64,000 nt of DNA from an uncultured Sutterella sp. GTDB lineage: Bacteria > Pseudomonadota > Gammaproteobacteria > Burkholderiales > Burkholderiaceae_F. A model generated the notes under the pieces. It saw nothing but the letters and a program-made list of their open reading frames with translations. It was not told the origin of the DNA and did not search any database. Position numbers and translations under genes: made by a program. Positions 33,485 to 42,831 of this stretch are shown here, piece by piece (the first letter of the stretch is position 1; every line of letters starts with the position of its first letter). The stretch covers positions 186,001 through 250,000 of the forward strand of contig CABQGK010000003.1 in assembly GCA_902463725.1 (NCBI GenBank). The letters run 5' to 3'.

Positions 33485-33511
33485 GGTGTCAAGTCTCAGA
33501 GCGCAGACATC

Positions 33512-35146
33512 TTACTCGAAGAGTCGGTCAATTCGCGCAGCTTCAGCTCGCCGAGCCTCATCGGCCTTTTGAATCGCCTGCCAGTTCACGGCTGCGCTCG
33601 TCATTCCATCGACAGGTACATCAAACTCGAGCCGCCCCTCTGTGGGTAGCACTGTAATACGCGGTAGCCAGACGTTGCGCGTGGGCGCCGTCCCCACTTG
33701 AAAAACCCCAGCCTCTGAGGTCGCGCTGTAGCGCTTGGCAAGCGCAGCTTCCACTGCTTCCAAATCTTCTGCACTCGCCTTGGTGTTAATGAAAAGGCGC
33801 ACTAGACGGTGCGAATCTGCATCAAACCAAAGGTCACTGCGCTCTTCTTTTGGCAAACCAAAACACGCCCCCGTGAGCGTTAACGCAAAGCTACCGTTGG
33901 GAAAGACTGCGGGCGTACCAAGTTGGCAGCCTGCGCGTGGCTTCATCAACGTCACCACCTCATCGAGCGTGCTGCGCCCAATAAGCAACCCAGAAAAACG
34001 CGGGTAACGGTTGTTCGGATCTTCATCAAGCCAGAGACGCGTCTCCCACGGCTGCCGCGCGACAGCCCCATAGAGTACCGTCATACCGCCTTCGGGATCG
34101 GGAGAAAGTTCCATCTCGGCATAGGCCGTACGCCAAATGTTCTCACCCGAGCGTTTGATCCAAAGACCACTCGCATCCATCTTGGCCGTCATTTCTTGAA
34201 GCACCGCGCGAGCGTGGGCGAGCTGATCAGCACCAACCTGCACATAGAGATCTGAAACCAAGCCATTCGCGGTATAACCAATGAGCAGACTCTGCGCCCC
34301 AAGCCCAAGGTCGTCACCCGTGACCACAGAACGAGGTCCAAGAGGGGCATCATCGGCGTAATGCGCCTTACCTTTAAAAAGCGCTTCCACATCAGCCCGT
34401 GTACTCACATAGGGCGTCACCCCTAGAAAGGTGGGTATAGCCCCCATGGAGGGCGGCTCTATAACGGCAGTCTTCGCTCGGACTTGATCGCTCCAGACCG
34501 CTGCCGCCTGCGCGTTGGGATCTGGATGATCCTCGCCGTAGTCCTTCTCCTCTCCTGCCTTAGCGCTACCGTTAGCACCCGCTACCCCTGACGCGGGCGC
34601 CGCTTGTCCCGCTTGTGCGGCGGCTGAGGTCGTGTCTACACCGTTTTGCCCCTGGGAGTCCTTAGCCTGCGCTGGTGCCTCGCCTTCAGCAGATGCTTGC
34701 TCGCGCTGAGTCGCTACCGCGCTTTCAGGCGTGCTTTGAGTGCTCTCTGCGGCTCCTGCAGCAATCGCCGCAATGGGATCGTCTTCGCTCTCGGCAGCGG
34801 ATGTGCCCCCTTGGTGCTTGGGGCTACTTTCGGCCGCCTCTGTCCCTCTCGCAGCTTGGTCTGCGGTCGCAGAAGCGGGGACTGCCGTCTTTTCGCGATC
34901 TACGGTGCTTCTCGGGAGGGCGTCTTTGGGAGAAATGCCCGCAGCAAGCGCTTTTGCGGCTTCGTCAGGATCGACCACATCAGGCACGTCAACCTCAGCG
35001 GCCGTCGTGGCCGCGCTACTTTGAGCGCTGCTCGACTGAGGCGCCTTCACAGCTTTGGGGGCGGCAGCCTCAAGCGACAGCGCAAGGCACCCAACAGCAA
35101 GACCAATAAGGCTACGGGCAAAAAAGAGGTGGATCGGTTTCTGCAC
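33512..35146 (-). CDS. Large secreted protein with Ala/Ser-rich linker and duplicated C-terminal domain
   Basis: 544 residues. Signal peptide at 1-28 (FFARSLIGLAVGCLALSLEAAA). Residues 30-225 are low-complexity Ala/Ser/Glu/Thr/Gln-rich, probably disordered. The C-terminal 310 residues seem to hold a duplication: TFLGVTPYVSTRADVEALFKGKA and later FSGLLIGRSTLDEVVTLMKPRAG share an h-G-hxxx-STxxDVxxLhK pattern, like BamE/SmpA-type domains. Two cysteines (RAGCQL, TGACFGL) may form a disulfide. Periplasmic or surface location is likely. Not recognised as a named family. It is divergent from the nickel transporter operon. Confidence 0.65.
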   Translation of the reverse strand: MQKPIHLFFARSLIGLAVGCLALSLEAAAPKAVKAPQSSSAQSSAATTAAEVDVPDVVDPDEAAKALAAGISPKDALPRSTVDREKTAVPASATADQAARGTEAAESSPKHQGGTSAAESEDDPIAAIAAGAAESTQSTPESAVATQREQASAEGEAPAQAKDSQGQNGVDTTSAAAQAGQAAPASGVAGANGSAKAGEEKDYGEDHPDPNAQAAAVWSDQVRAKTAVIEPPSMGAIPTFLGVTPYVSTRADVEALFKGKAHYADDAPLGPRSVVTGDDLGLGAQSLLIGYTANGLVSDLYVQVGADQLAHARAVLQEMTAKMDASGLWIKRSGENIWRTAYAEMELSPDPEGGMTVLYGAVARQPWETRLWLDEDPNNRYPRFSGLLIGRSTLDEVVTLMKPRAGCQLGTPAVFPNGSFALTLTGACFGLPKEERSDLWFDADSHRLVRLFINTKASAEDLEAVEAALAKRYSATSEAGVFQVGTAPTRNVWLPRITVLPTEGRLEFDVPVDGMTSAAVNWQAIQKADEARRAEAARIDRLFE

Positions 35147-35291
35147 AACGGTCTCCCTGAGAAGCTAAGCGAATCTGCAAACGCAAGGACTGAGGCTATA
35201 CCTAGCGCACACTGCAGGATGTCCTCCATTTTGGCGCATTTTTCATACGCTGTCGATGTGCAGAGCCCGCCCGTTGCATGCGTTTTCAATC

Positions 35292-35363
35292 CTACCGTTT
35301 GGTCTAACGGTAGTGTGTCGTGGGGGCATTCGAAATTTTCATACAAAAACATAAAATGTATGA
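35292..35363 (+). promoter_or_regulatory. Putative operators upstream of the nik operon
   Basis: Two perfect dyads in the divergent promoter region: CTACCGTT-TGGTCT-AACGGTAG (35292-35313) and TCATACA-N11-TGTATGA (35339-35363). The second ends 45 bases before nikA and overlaps an AT-rich promoter-like stretch. Half-sites TCATAC/GTATGA are those of the E. coli NikR operator (GTATGA-N16-TCATAC), but arranged in the opposite order with shorter spacing, so the binding protein may be NikR-like or a different regulator. Confidence 0.55.
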
Positions 35364-35408
35364 CATAATGACGCCATTGCTAACTTTCTCGACGTTTGGA
35401 GTAATTTC

Positions 35409-37061
35409 ATGCTACTGCGCCCTTCGCTTTGTATGACTGCCGTCACGGCAACGCTTGCTGCACTTTTGCTCACAGCCTGTGAGCGTGACAACGCCCAAAC
35501 AACACAAAGCGCTACTGAGGCAGGCAAAAATGCTACCGCGCCGAGCACTGCCTCACCCGCCATCATTCACTACGCGAGCACGAAAGACATCCGAGACATC
35601 AACCCGCATTTATATCTTGGTGAAATGAGTGCGCAAGCCATGGTGTTTGAGCCGCTTGTGATCAACACGGCCGACGGGGTGAAACCGTGGCTAGCGAAAA
35701 GCTGGGAAATCTCTGAGGACGGACGTCACTACACCTTTCATCTTCGTGAAGGCATCACCTTTACCGATGGCACCCCTTTTGATGCCAACGCTGTCGATAT
35801 GAACATTCGGGCGGTGCTCGCCAACCGTACTCGCCATGCTTGGCTAGACTTTGTCAATGAGATTGAAGCCACACGTGTCGTTGATGCGATGACGTGGGAG
35901 CTCACCCTCAAGCATCCCTACTACCCCACGCTCATTGAGCTCGGGGTGACCCGCCCCTTCCGCTTTATTTCTCCAGCGTGCATGAAAGAGGCCAACACCA
36001 AGGATGGCGTCAATTGCTTAGTGGGCACGGGGCCTTGGATTCTCAAGGAGCATGTTCGCAACCAGTTTGCTCGCTTTGAACGCAACGCCCACTACTGGGG
36101 TGAAGCGCCCAAAGTCGACGGTGTACTCTGGAAAGTGATGCCCGACGTACAGACCATGTTGCTCGCTTTGCAAAAAGGAGAAATCGATCTTATATTTGGC
36201 GCGGACGGCGATCAGATCACAAGCGACGCCTTTTCCGCCTTAGAAAAGGGCGGCACCAAACTCATGGTTAAAGCCTCTCGCCCCATCGCAAGTCGAGCGA
36301 TTCTCTTTAACTCTAGCGCCCCCATCACGGCGGACGCCGCCGTGCGCGAAGCACTACAGCGCGCCATCAACCGAGACGCAATTGTCAATGGGGTGCTTAA
36401 CGGGGCTGAAACGGCCGCACTCACCCTCTTTGCCCGAAATGTGCCTGGCTGTGATGTTGATCTTGCCGCGCGTCCTTATGATCCCGCCAAAGCTGAAGCG
36501 CTGCTCGATGAGGCTGGCTGGAAACGCTCTGGGCAAGGCGTACGCAGCAAAAATGGACACGCGCTTGAGCTCAACTTTTATTTCAACTCACAAAACGCGC
36601 AGGAAAAGACCATCGCTCAAGCAATCCAGGGTGATTTAGCAAAAATCGGCGTCACCCTCAACGTCATTGGTGAAGAAAAGCAGGCCTTCCTTGATCGACA
36701 GCGCAACGGTCAATTCGATCTACAATATTCGCTCTCTTGGGGCGCACCTTACGACCCGCAGAGCTATTTCTCCTCGTGGCGTATTCCCTCGCACGGTGAC
36801 TATCAAGCCCAGCGTGGTCTCCCAAATAAAGCTGAGATTGACGCTACCATTACCCAACTCATGACGGAGCCCAACGAGAAGAAGCGTCAACTGATGACGC
36901 ACACGTTGCTCAGGACGATCCACGACTCGGCTGTCTACTTCCCGATCTCGTATTCTCGAACGAAGGCTGTCTACACGCCACGGCTTGACAACGTAGAATT
37001 TGCTCTTTCTCAGTACGAAATTCCCTTTGAACGGATGCGTATTGTTCCTCTTAACCACTAA
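35409..37061 (+). CDS. nikA: Nickel ABC transporter substrate-binding protein
   Basis: 550 residues; lipoprotein signal with LTAC lipobox, then a family 5 peptide/nickel-binding fold. Long matches to E. coli NikA from memory: NPHLYLGEMSAQAMVFEPL, NRTRHAWLDFVNEIEA, RPFRFISP, GTGPWILKEH, IGEEKQAFLDRQRNGQF and WGAPYDPQSYFSSWRIPSHGD. The residues that hold Ni-chelator in NikA, Trp398 and Tyr402 (WGAPY) and His416 (PSH), all have counterparts, which supports nickel rather than peptide transport. Unlike E. coli NikA it is lipid-anchored. First gene of a four-gene operon; GGAG precedes the ATG. Confidence 0.88.
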   Translation: MLLRPSLCMTAVTATLAALLLTACERDNAQTTQSATEAGKNATAPSTASPAIIHYASTKDIRDINPHLYLGEMSAQAMVFEPLVINTADGVKPWLAKSWEISEDGRHYTFHLREGITFTDGTPFDANAVDMNIRAVLANRTRHAWLDFVNEIEATRVVDAMTWELTLKHPYYPTLIELGVTRPFRFISPACMKEANTKDGVNCLVGTGPWILKEHVRNQFARFERNAHYWGEAPKVDGVLWKVMPDVQTMLLALQKGEIDLIFGADGDQITSDAFSALEKGGTKLMVKASRPIASRAILFNSSAPITADAAVREALQRAINRDAIVNGVLNGAETAALTLFARNVPGCDVDLAARPYDPAKAEALLDEAGWKRSGQGVRSKNGHALELNFYFNSQNAQEKTIAQAIQGDLAKIGVTLNVIGEEKQAFLDRQRNGQFDLQYSLSWGAPYDPQSYFSSWRIPSHGDYQAQRGLPNKAEIDATITQLMTEPNEKKRQLMTHTLLRTIHDSAVYFPISYSRTKAVYTPRLDNVEFALSQYEIPFERMRIVPLNH

Positions 37062-37076
37062 AAGGACGCCTCTAAC

Positions 37077-38018
37077 ATGCTGCGTGCCATCGCACTGCGG
37101 ATTCTTTGGCTCATACCGACGCTACTTGCGGTCAGCTTCATCACGTTCTCACTCATGATGCTGACGCCGTCGGATCCAGCTGAGGTTGCTATCCGTGTCA
37201 ATGCGATGGTGCCTACGCCCGAGCTCATCGCCGAGATGCGTCACGAGCTCGGGCTCGATGAGCCCTTTCTCTTACGCTATGTGCATTGGCTCGCAGGCAT
37301 CCTCAGAGGCGACTTTGGCGTGAGCTTCATCACCGCTCGTCCCGTGCTCGATGAGATGCTCACCGCGCTTGGCGCTACGCTCAAACTTGCCACGGCAGCG
37401 CTCGCCCTCATTGTCAGTATTTCTGCCGCCACCGCCATGCTGTGTGCCCGACACCCTGGCGGCGCAGTCGACCGAGTGATTCGCACGCTTATTTTTGTAA
37501 GCGGCTCGCTACCGAGCTTTTGGGTGGGGCTACTTTTGATCTGGCTTTTTTCGATCAAACTCAATTGGCTCCCCACAAGTGGCATGACTGCTCACGGCAG
37601 CATTGTGCTCCCTGCGCTCACCCTAAGTCTCATGTATCTCTCAAGCTACGCAAGGCTCATGCGAGCGGAAATGCTCAACGCACGACACGCTGACTGGGTG
37701 CTCTTTGCACGTAGTCGCGGGCTCTCCTCTTTGCGCATTCTCGGGCATATTTGGCTCAATTCTTTACGCGGTAGCGCCGCAGCGCTCGGGATGTCAATTC
37801 CGAAGCTCATCGCGGGCGCCTTTGTTGTGGAGAGTATCTTCGCGTGGCCCGGCATTGGGCGGCTCTGCGTGAGCGCTATCTTTAACCGAGACCTCCCCGT
37901 CATTGCTGCGTATGCACTCCTGACGGCAACGCTCTTTGTTCTCTTTAACCTAGCAAGCGAGCTCTTTATTCTTTGGCTGGACCCTAGAGATCGACAGCAG
38001 GCAGGAGGTAAACTCTGA
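37077..38018 (+). CDS. nikB: Nickel ABC transporter permease, first subunit
   Basis: 313 residues, DppB/NikB type permease with about six membrane segments. The N-terminal LRILWLIPTLLAVSFITFSLMMLTPSDPAEVAIR and the cytoplasmic EAA-type loop LSYARLMRAEMLNARHADWVLFARSRGLS with the GxFVVESIFAWPGIGRL segment are typical. It pairs with NikC to form the membrane pore. It follows nikA by 15 bases and its stop overlaps the nikC start (TGATG). Confidence 0.9.
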   Translation: MLRAIALRILWLIPTLLAVSFITFSLMMLTPSDPAEVAIRVNAMVPTPELIAEMRHELGLDEPFLLRYVHWLAGILRGDFGVSFITARPVLDEMLTALGATLKLATAALALIVSISAATAMLCARHPGGAVDRVIRTLIFVSGSLPSFWVGLLLIWLFSIKLNWLPTSGMTAHGSIVLPALTLSLMYLSSYARLMRAEMLNARHADWVLFARSRGLSSLRILGHIWLNSLRGSAAALGMSIPKLIAGAFVVESIFAWPGIGRLCVSAIFNRDLPVIAAYALLTATLFVLFNLASELFILWLDPRDRQQAGGKL

Positions 38019-38854
38019 TGCGCACCCTACTGCAACGCAGGGCCTCCCTTTGGGTGCCGCTTCTTTTTTTACTGACACTCAGTGTGCTCGGACTTGCCGC
38101 CCCTGTGCTCAGCCCTTGGGATCCCATCGCCGTCGACCTTGCTCAGAAACTTGCTCCACCAAGCGCAGCGCACTGGCTCGGGACTGATTTACTCGGGCGA
38201 GACATCCTCACGCGGCTTCTCTACGGGATACGCACCACGTTTTTTGTCTCGCTCGTAACGATGCTCTGCACCTGTGTGATTGGCGCGCTCTACGGCACGG
38301 TGGCCGTCCTAAGCGGTCCTCGCGTTGAGCGCCTTTTGATGAGACTCTGTGATGCGCTCATGTCGTTCCCAAGTGAGGTGCTCATTTTGGCAGCCGTTGG
38401 CATGCTTGGCGCTGGGCTTGAAAATGTTGTGATTGCCTCAGTGCTTGCTAAATGGAGTTGGTACGCACGCATGATGCGCTCGCTGCTCATTGGCATTCAT
38501 TCCAAGGGGTATTTACGCTTTGCACAGCTCGCCGGCGCATCTCGTCTCAGACTACTCCGTGCACACTACTTACCCGCCGTTGCGGGTGAATTTTCTGTGC
38601 TCATGACCCTAGACAGTGCTGGGGTGATGCTCATGCTCTCTTCGCTCGGTTTTTTAGGCCTTGGCATTCAACCCCCAACTCCCGAGTGGGGCATGATGCT
38701 CTCTGAAGCCAAAGAAGTTTTCTTTACCGCTCCCTACCAAATGGTACCCGCTGGTTTAGCCATTGCGCTCACCGCGCTCGCGATGAATTTCTTGGGTGAC
38801 GGTCTACGCGATGCACTTGATGTGCGGCCGCAACACGCACAGGAGCAACGCTGA
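38018..38854 (+). CDS. nikC: Nickel ABC transporter permease, second subunit
   Basis: 278 residues, DppC/NikC type. HWLGTDLLGRDILTRLLYGIRTTFFVSL is the family signature near the N-terminus, and RFAQLAGASRLRLLRAHYLPAVAGEFSVLMTLDSAGVMLMLSSLGFLGLGIQPPTPEWGMML contains the EAA loop. About six membrane segments. It is coupled to nikB by TGATG and to the downstream fused ATPase in the same way. Confidence 0.9.
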   Translation: MRTLLQRRASLWVPLLFLLTLSVLGLAAPVLSPWDPIAVDLAQKLAPPSAAHWLGTDLLGRDILTRLLYGIRTTFFVSLVTMLCTCVIGALYGTVAVLSGPRVERLLMRLCDALMSFPSEVLILAAVGMLGAGLENVVIASVLAKWSWYARMMRSLLIGIHSKGYLRFAQLAGASRLRLLRAHYLPAVAGEFSVLMTLDSAGVMLMLSSLGFLGLGIQPPTPEWGMMLSEAKEVFFTAPYQMVPAGLAIALTALAMNFLGDGLRDALDVRPQHAQEQR

Positions 38855-40425
38855 TGGCCGCGCCAGTGCTTGTCGCCCACAACATCACCGTACGAACGCG
38901 GCGCGGTGAGAAACTCGTTGACGTCGCCTCGCTCAGCATTGAGCGCGGCGAGCGTTTGGCTCTGCTCGGCCCTTCGGGCGCAGGCAAAAGCCTTTTAATG
39001 CAAGCGATTGCTGGACTCACCCCTGCGGAGCTCATCGCTGAAGGCACGTTTCATCCCTGCACTAGCCAGCGCAGCACCCCACCCCGTGCACTCTATCTCG
39101 TGCAGCAGGCCATGGGTGCGTGGGATCCGCTTGTGCGCATCGGCACTCAACTCGAAGAAGGTGCACGCGCCGCAGGCATCCCTCAAAAAGGACTGCGCAC
39201 GCGGCTTATCGAAATACTAAAAAGTCTCGGCTTTACTGAGCCCGAGCAACTGCTGCGGCGCTACCCTTGTGAGCTCAGTGGCGGAATGCAACAGCGGCTG
39301 ATGCTTGCGGCCGCTCTGCTTTCGCCCCCTGAGCTTCTCATTGCCGACGAGAGCGTCAGCGCGCTTGAGCCCGCCCTGCGAGATGAGGTTCTCCAAGTGC
39401 TTGAGAGCCTTCGCACACAAGCTGGCAGCGCCCTCGTACTGATTACCCATGATCTTGCCCTAGCGGCCAAGTGGGCCGATCGCGTGCTCATCATGGATCA
39501 AGGGCGCGTGGTCGAAATAGGGAAAGCCGAGATTCTTCGCGCCCCCAAAAGTGCCGTAGGTGCGGCGCTCCTAGCTGCACGCCTTAAAACCCTACGGGCG
39601 GCAGAGGCTGCGCTCACGCGCTCGCCCCCTGCAGTGACAGAGCGCGCACGCAGCGGGCAGCCCCCATTTTTGGAAGTCCGAGGGCTCGTTAAACGCTACC
39701 CTTGCGGCTTCGGCAAGCATATCGATGTGCTACGAGGCATTGACTTAGCACTACCCGCTGGGCAAACCGTAGGACTCGTTGCTGCAAGTGGCACAGGCAA
39801 AAGCACGCTTGCGCGCCTCATCCTCGGCTTCGAGCGCGCTGACGCAGGTGCCATCTCTGTCGAGGGTGTGCCACTCTCCAACTGGCTTACCGGGCACCGT
39901 GGTGAGGTGAGCGTCGTCTTTCAAGACTACGTTGACAGCCTCAACCCAAAAATGTGCGTTGCTGAGGCGATTCTTGAACCGCTTCGCATTCTTGGTGCAC
40001 CTACTGCGGGCGTAGCCGAACACCTCTTAGAGGTGGTGGGGCTGGGCACAGACATGGCTAGCCGCCTTCCGCACGAACTCTCTGGCGGACAGGCTCAACG
40101 CGTGGCACTAGCGCGTGCGTTAAGTACCAATCCGCGGCTACTGGTTTTTGATGAGGCCCTGAGCTCCTTGGATAGTGCCGTGCAAGGGGAGATGGTGGCA
40201 CTCTTAAGACGCATCAAAACCCGCCACATGACTTGGCTATTCATTACCCATGATCTTGAGGTTGCGGCCGCCCTCTGTGACGAGCTTCTTGTCATGGAAA
40301 AGGGGCGCATTTCTCTCAGTGCCCCCATAGCAGAGGCACTCCAAAGCGAGCATGCCTTTGTGCGCCGAATGCTTGCTGCCTCACCGACGCTCTCCGCGCA
40401 CTGCCACAGAGAAATGAACCACTAA
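38854..40425 (+). CDS. Fused dual ATP-binding subunit of the nickel transporter (NikD-NikE fusion)
   Basis: 523 residues with two complete ABC domains. Domain 1: Walker A GPSGAGKSLL, signature LSGGMQQRLMLAAALL, Walker B LLIADESVSAL. Domain 2 (from about residue 270): AASGTGKSTLARLIL, LSGGQAQRVALARAL, LLVFDEALSSLD, and switch His in FITHDLE. In E. coli these are the separate NikD and NikE proteins; here they are joined, as also seen in some peptide importers. Domain 1 has ITHD as well, so both sites look competent. Last gene of the operon. Confidence 0.9.
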   Translation: MAAPVLVAHNITVRTRRGEKLVDVASLSIERGERLALLGPSGAGKSLLMQAIAGLTPAELIAEGTFHPCTSQRSTPPRALYLVQQAMGAWDPLVRIGTQLEEGARAAGIPQKGLRTRLIEILKSLGFTEPEQLLRRYPCELSGGMQQRLMLAAALLSPPELLIADESVSALEPALRDEVLQVLESLRTQAGSALVLITHDLALAAKWADRVLIMDQGRVVEIGKAEILRAPKSAVGAALLAARLKTLRAAEAALTRSPPAVTERARSGQPPFLEVRGLVKRYPCGFGKHIDVLRGIDLALPAGQTVGLVAASGTGKSTLARLILGFERADAGAISVEGVPLSNWLTGHRGEVSVVFQDYVDSLNPKMCVAEAILEPLRILGAPTAGVAEHLLEVVGLGTDMASRLPHELSGGQAQRVALARALSTNPRLLVFDEALSSLDSAVQGEMVALLRRIKTRHMTWLFITHDLEVAAALCDELLVMEKGRISLSAPIAEALQSEHAFVRRMLAASPTLSAHCHREMNH

Positions 40426-40550
40426 CTTTCTCGCTTCTTGGGGAAAACACTAACGCGAAAAGGCGCCTCTCGCGCCATTTCGTCCACTTTCTCCATCGTC
40501 ATCGTCCTACAATTGAAGTACCCCTACTGAAATTGCAAAAGGAGTTCTGC

Positions 40551-42686
40551 ATGTCGCAAAAAAACACGACAACCCCCTCACTCCCATCGGTAGACTTGAC
40601 AGAGCCCAGACTGTACACCAACCGCGAAATCAGCTGGCTAGCCTTTGACCAAAAGGTCATGCAGACCGCTGCAGACCATTCGGTGCCTCTGCTTGAGCGC
40701 CTCAAGTTCTTTTCGATTTTCTTCAACAACCTCGATGAGTTCTACATGGTTCGCGTCAAGAACCTGCAACAGCAAGCTCGTCGTGGCGTGATGTCCACCG
40801 CTGCCGATGGCCTCACTGCCGCGCAACTGCTCAAGCAGATCCGCGATATCACGCAGAACATGCTCAACGACGCGGAAGCGCTTTGGCAGGATGACCTGTT
40901 GCCCGCGCTCAACAAAGCTGGCATTGAGCTCATCACCTACAAGGACCTCAACGCCAAAGAGCGTGCGCTCGCCGATGACTTCTTTGAGCACGAAGTTTTC
41001 CCGACGCTCACGCCGCAGTCCGTTGACGCGGGTCACCCGTTCCCCCTCATCTCGAACACCTCCATTAACTTTGTGATCGAGCTGATGGGCACACATCCCT
41101 CGGTGACAGGACTCACGCGCTTTGCTCGACTTAAATGCCCGAACAATCTTCCGCGTTTTCTCTATTTCAACCGTCAAAATAACAACGCCACGCTCTCGAC
41201 CCGCCCCGACGGGGAACGTATTCTCTGTCTCGAAGAGCTCATCGCGGCGCGCCTAGATCGACTCTTCCCTGGCTATACCATCAAGAGTTTCGGACTCTTC
41301 CGCATTATCCGCAACACGGACGGTGAAATTGAAGAAGACGAGGCCGACGACCTGCTCGCGGCGGTGCGCGACTATGTGGAGCAACGTCGTTTTGGCTCAG
41401 TGGTGCGGCTACAGATTGAATTTGGAATGAGCCGCCGCTTGCAAGAGTTTCTCATCAAGAATCTCAACGTCACGCAGACGCAGATCATGCGCACGCGACT
41501 ACCCTTCAGCCTCTCGGACTTCATCCAAATTTCTGGGCTTGAGCGCGACGATCTCAAATATCCGCCCGTGAGCTCCCGCCTGCCTGTGCCATTCCAGCCC
41601 GACGAAGATCTCTTCGGGACGCTACTCAAAGAGGATCTGTTGCTCTACCATCCCTATGAGTCGTTTGATGGCACGGTCGAATTCTTGCAACGCGCCTCGC
41701 GTGACCCGAACGTCGTTGCTATCAAGCAAACGCTTTACCGCTGTGGCTCGAACTCGCCCGTAGTTCAAGCGCTACTTGACGCACGCCGTCGCGGCAAGCA
41801 AGTCACGGCCGTTGTGGAACTTAAGGCTCGCTTTGACGAAGAGCGCAACATTAACTGGGCTGAAAACCTTGAAGCCGCTGGGGTAAACGTTGTCTACGGT
41901 TTCCCCAACCTCAAAATTCACGCCAAACTTGCACTTGTGATCCGTCGCGGTGAAAAGGCGCTTGAGCGCTTCGTGCATATCGGCACGGGCAACTACAATG
42001 CCTCCTCGGCAAAGATCTACACCGACCTCGGGCTCTTTACGGCGGACAAGGCCATCTGTGACGACGTTCAAGAACTCTTTAATGTCATCACGGGCTGCGG
42101 CGTGGTGGATCACTACCGTGCACTTTGGGTCTCGCCCGTGAACATGCGCGACAACATGATCGCCGCCATTGACGCCGAAATTGAAAGTCACAAGGCCCAT
42201 GGCAACGGCTACATTCTCTTTAAGCTCAACCAACTTGTTGATCCTAAGGTAATTCGTGCGCTCTACCGCGCTAGCCAAGCGGGCGTCAAAGTAGACTGCA
42301 TCATCCGCGGTATTTGCTGTCTGCGTCCTGGCATTGCGGGAGTATCGGAAACGATCACCGTGCGCTCAATTGTCGGTCGCTACCTCGAGCATGCCCGCGT
42401 CTACTGCTTTGCCAACAATGGTGACATGAAGATGTACATGGGTAGTGCAGACATGATGCCGCGTAACTTGAACGGTCGTATTGAAACGGTCACGCCAATC
42501 CGCTCGCCGCTGCTGCGCGACCGCATTCTGCACGACATTCTCGAGCCACAAATGGCCGATAACGTCAACGCTTGGGTGCTCAAGAGTGACGGTACCTACG
42601 ACCGTCTTCAGCGCAAAGCCGATGAGCCCGTCATCTCGAGTCAGGACCTGATTCGTGACCTGCTCAATACGCGTCCAGAAGCGTAA
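40551..42686 (+). CDS. ppk: Polyphosphate kinase 1
   Basis: 711 residues. It makes polyphosphate from ATP. Domains in order: N-terminal four-helix domain (YTNREISWLAFDQKVMQTA, FFSIFFNNLDEFYMVRV), head domain, and two phospholipase-D-like domains. Catalytic histidines corresponding to E. coli His435 (NLKIHAKLALVIRRGEKALERFVHIGTGNYN) and His592 (YLEHARVYCFANNGDMKMYMGSADMM) are present. AAGGAG nine bases before ATG 40551 fixes the start; a TTG 18 bases upstream lies before the Shine-Dalgarno. Monocistronic. No ppx follows. Confidence 0.97.
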   Translation: MSQKNTTTPSLPSVDLTEPRLYTNREISWLAFDQKVMQTAADHSVPLLERLKFFSIFFNNLDEFYMVRVKNLQQQARRGVMSTAADGLTAAQLLKQIRDITQNMLNDAEALWQDDLLPALNKAGIELITYKDLNAKERALADDFFEHEVFPTLTPQSVDAGHPFPLISNTSINFVIELMGTHPSVTGLTRFARLKCPNNLPRFLYFNRQNNNATLSTRPDGERILCLEELIAARLDRLFPGYTIKSFGLFRIIRNTDGEIEEDEADDLLAAVRDYVEQRRFGSVVRLQIEFGMSRRLQEFLIKNLNVTQTQIMRTRLPFSLSDFIQISGLERDDLKYPPVSSRLPVPFQPDEDLFGTLLKEDLLLYHPYESFDGTVEFLQRASRDPNVVAIKQTLYRCGSNSPVVQALLDARRRGKQVTAVVELKARFDEERNINWAENLEAAGVNVVYGFPNLKIHAKLALVIRRGEKALERFVHIGTGNYNASSAKIYTDLGLFTADKAICDDVQELFNVITGCGVVDHYRALWVSPVNMRDNMIAAIDAEIESHKAHGNGYILFKLNQLVDPKVIRALYRASQAGVKVDCIIRGICCLRPGIAGVSETITVRSIVGRYLEHARVYCFANNGDMKMYMGSADMMPRNLNGRIETVTPIRSPLLRDRILHDILEPQMADNVNAWVLKSDGTYDRLQRKADEPVISSQDLIRDLLNTRPEA

Positions 42687-42721
42687 CGCGACGTAACGCT
42701 CGCTCTTTGGCCCGAAAAACA

Positions 42722-42758
42722 GCGCCAGAAGGCTTACAGAGCTTTCTGGCGCAATTTT
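42722..42758 (+). terminator. Bidirectional terminator between ppk and the response regulator
   Basis: GCGCCAGAA (42722-42730) pairs with TTCTGGCGC (42744-42752); ATTTT follows on plus, and TGTTTTT follows on minus, so it can end both convergent units. Confidence 0.88.
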
Positions 42759-42831
42759 GTGCGGCAGCTCTTGCGCAGCTTCATCGCAGAGCCGCAACGT
42801 GCAAGCCTTGGCGCAACTTTCCTACTGCAGG

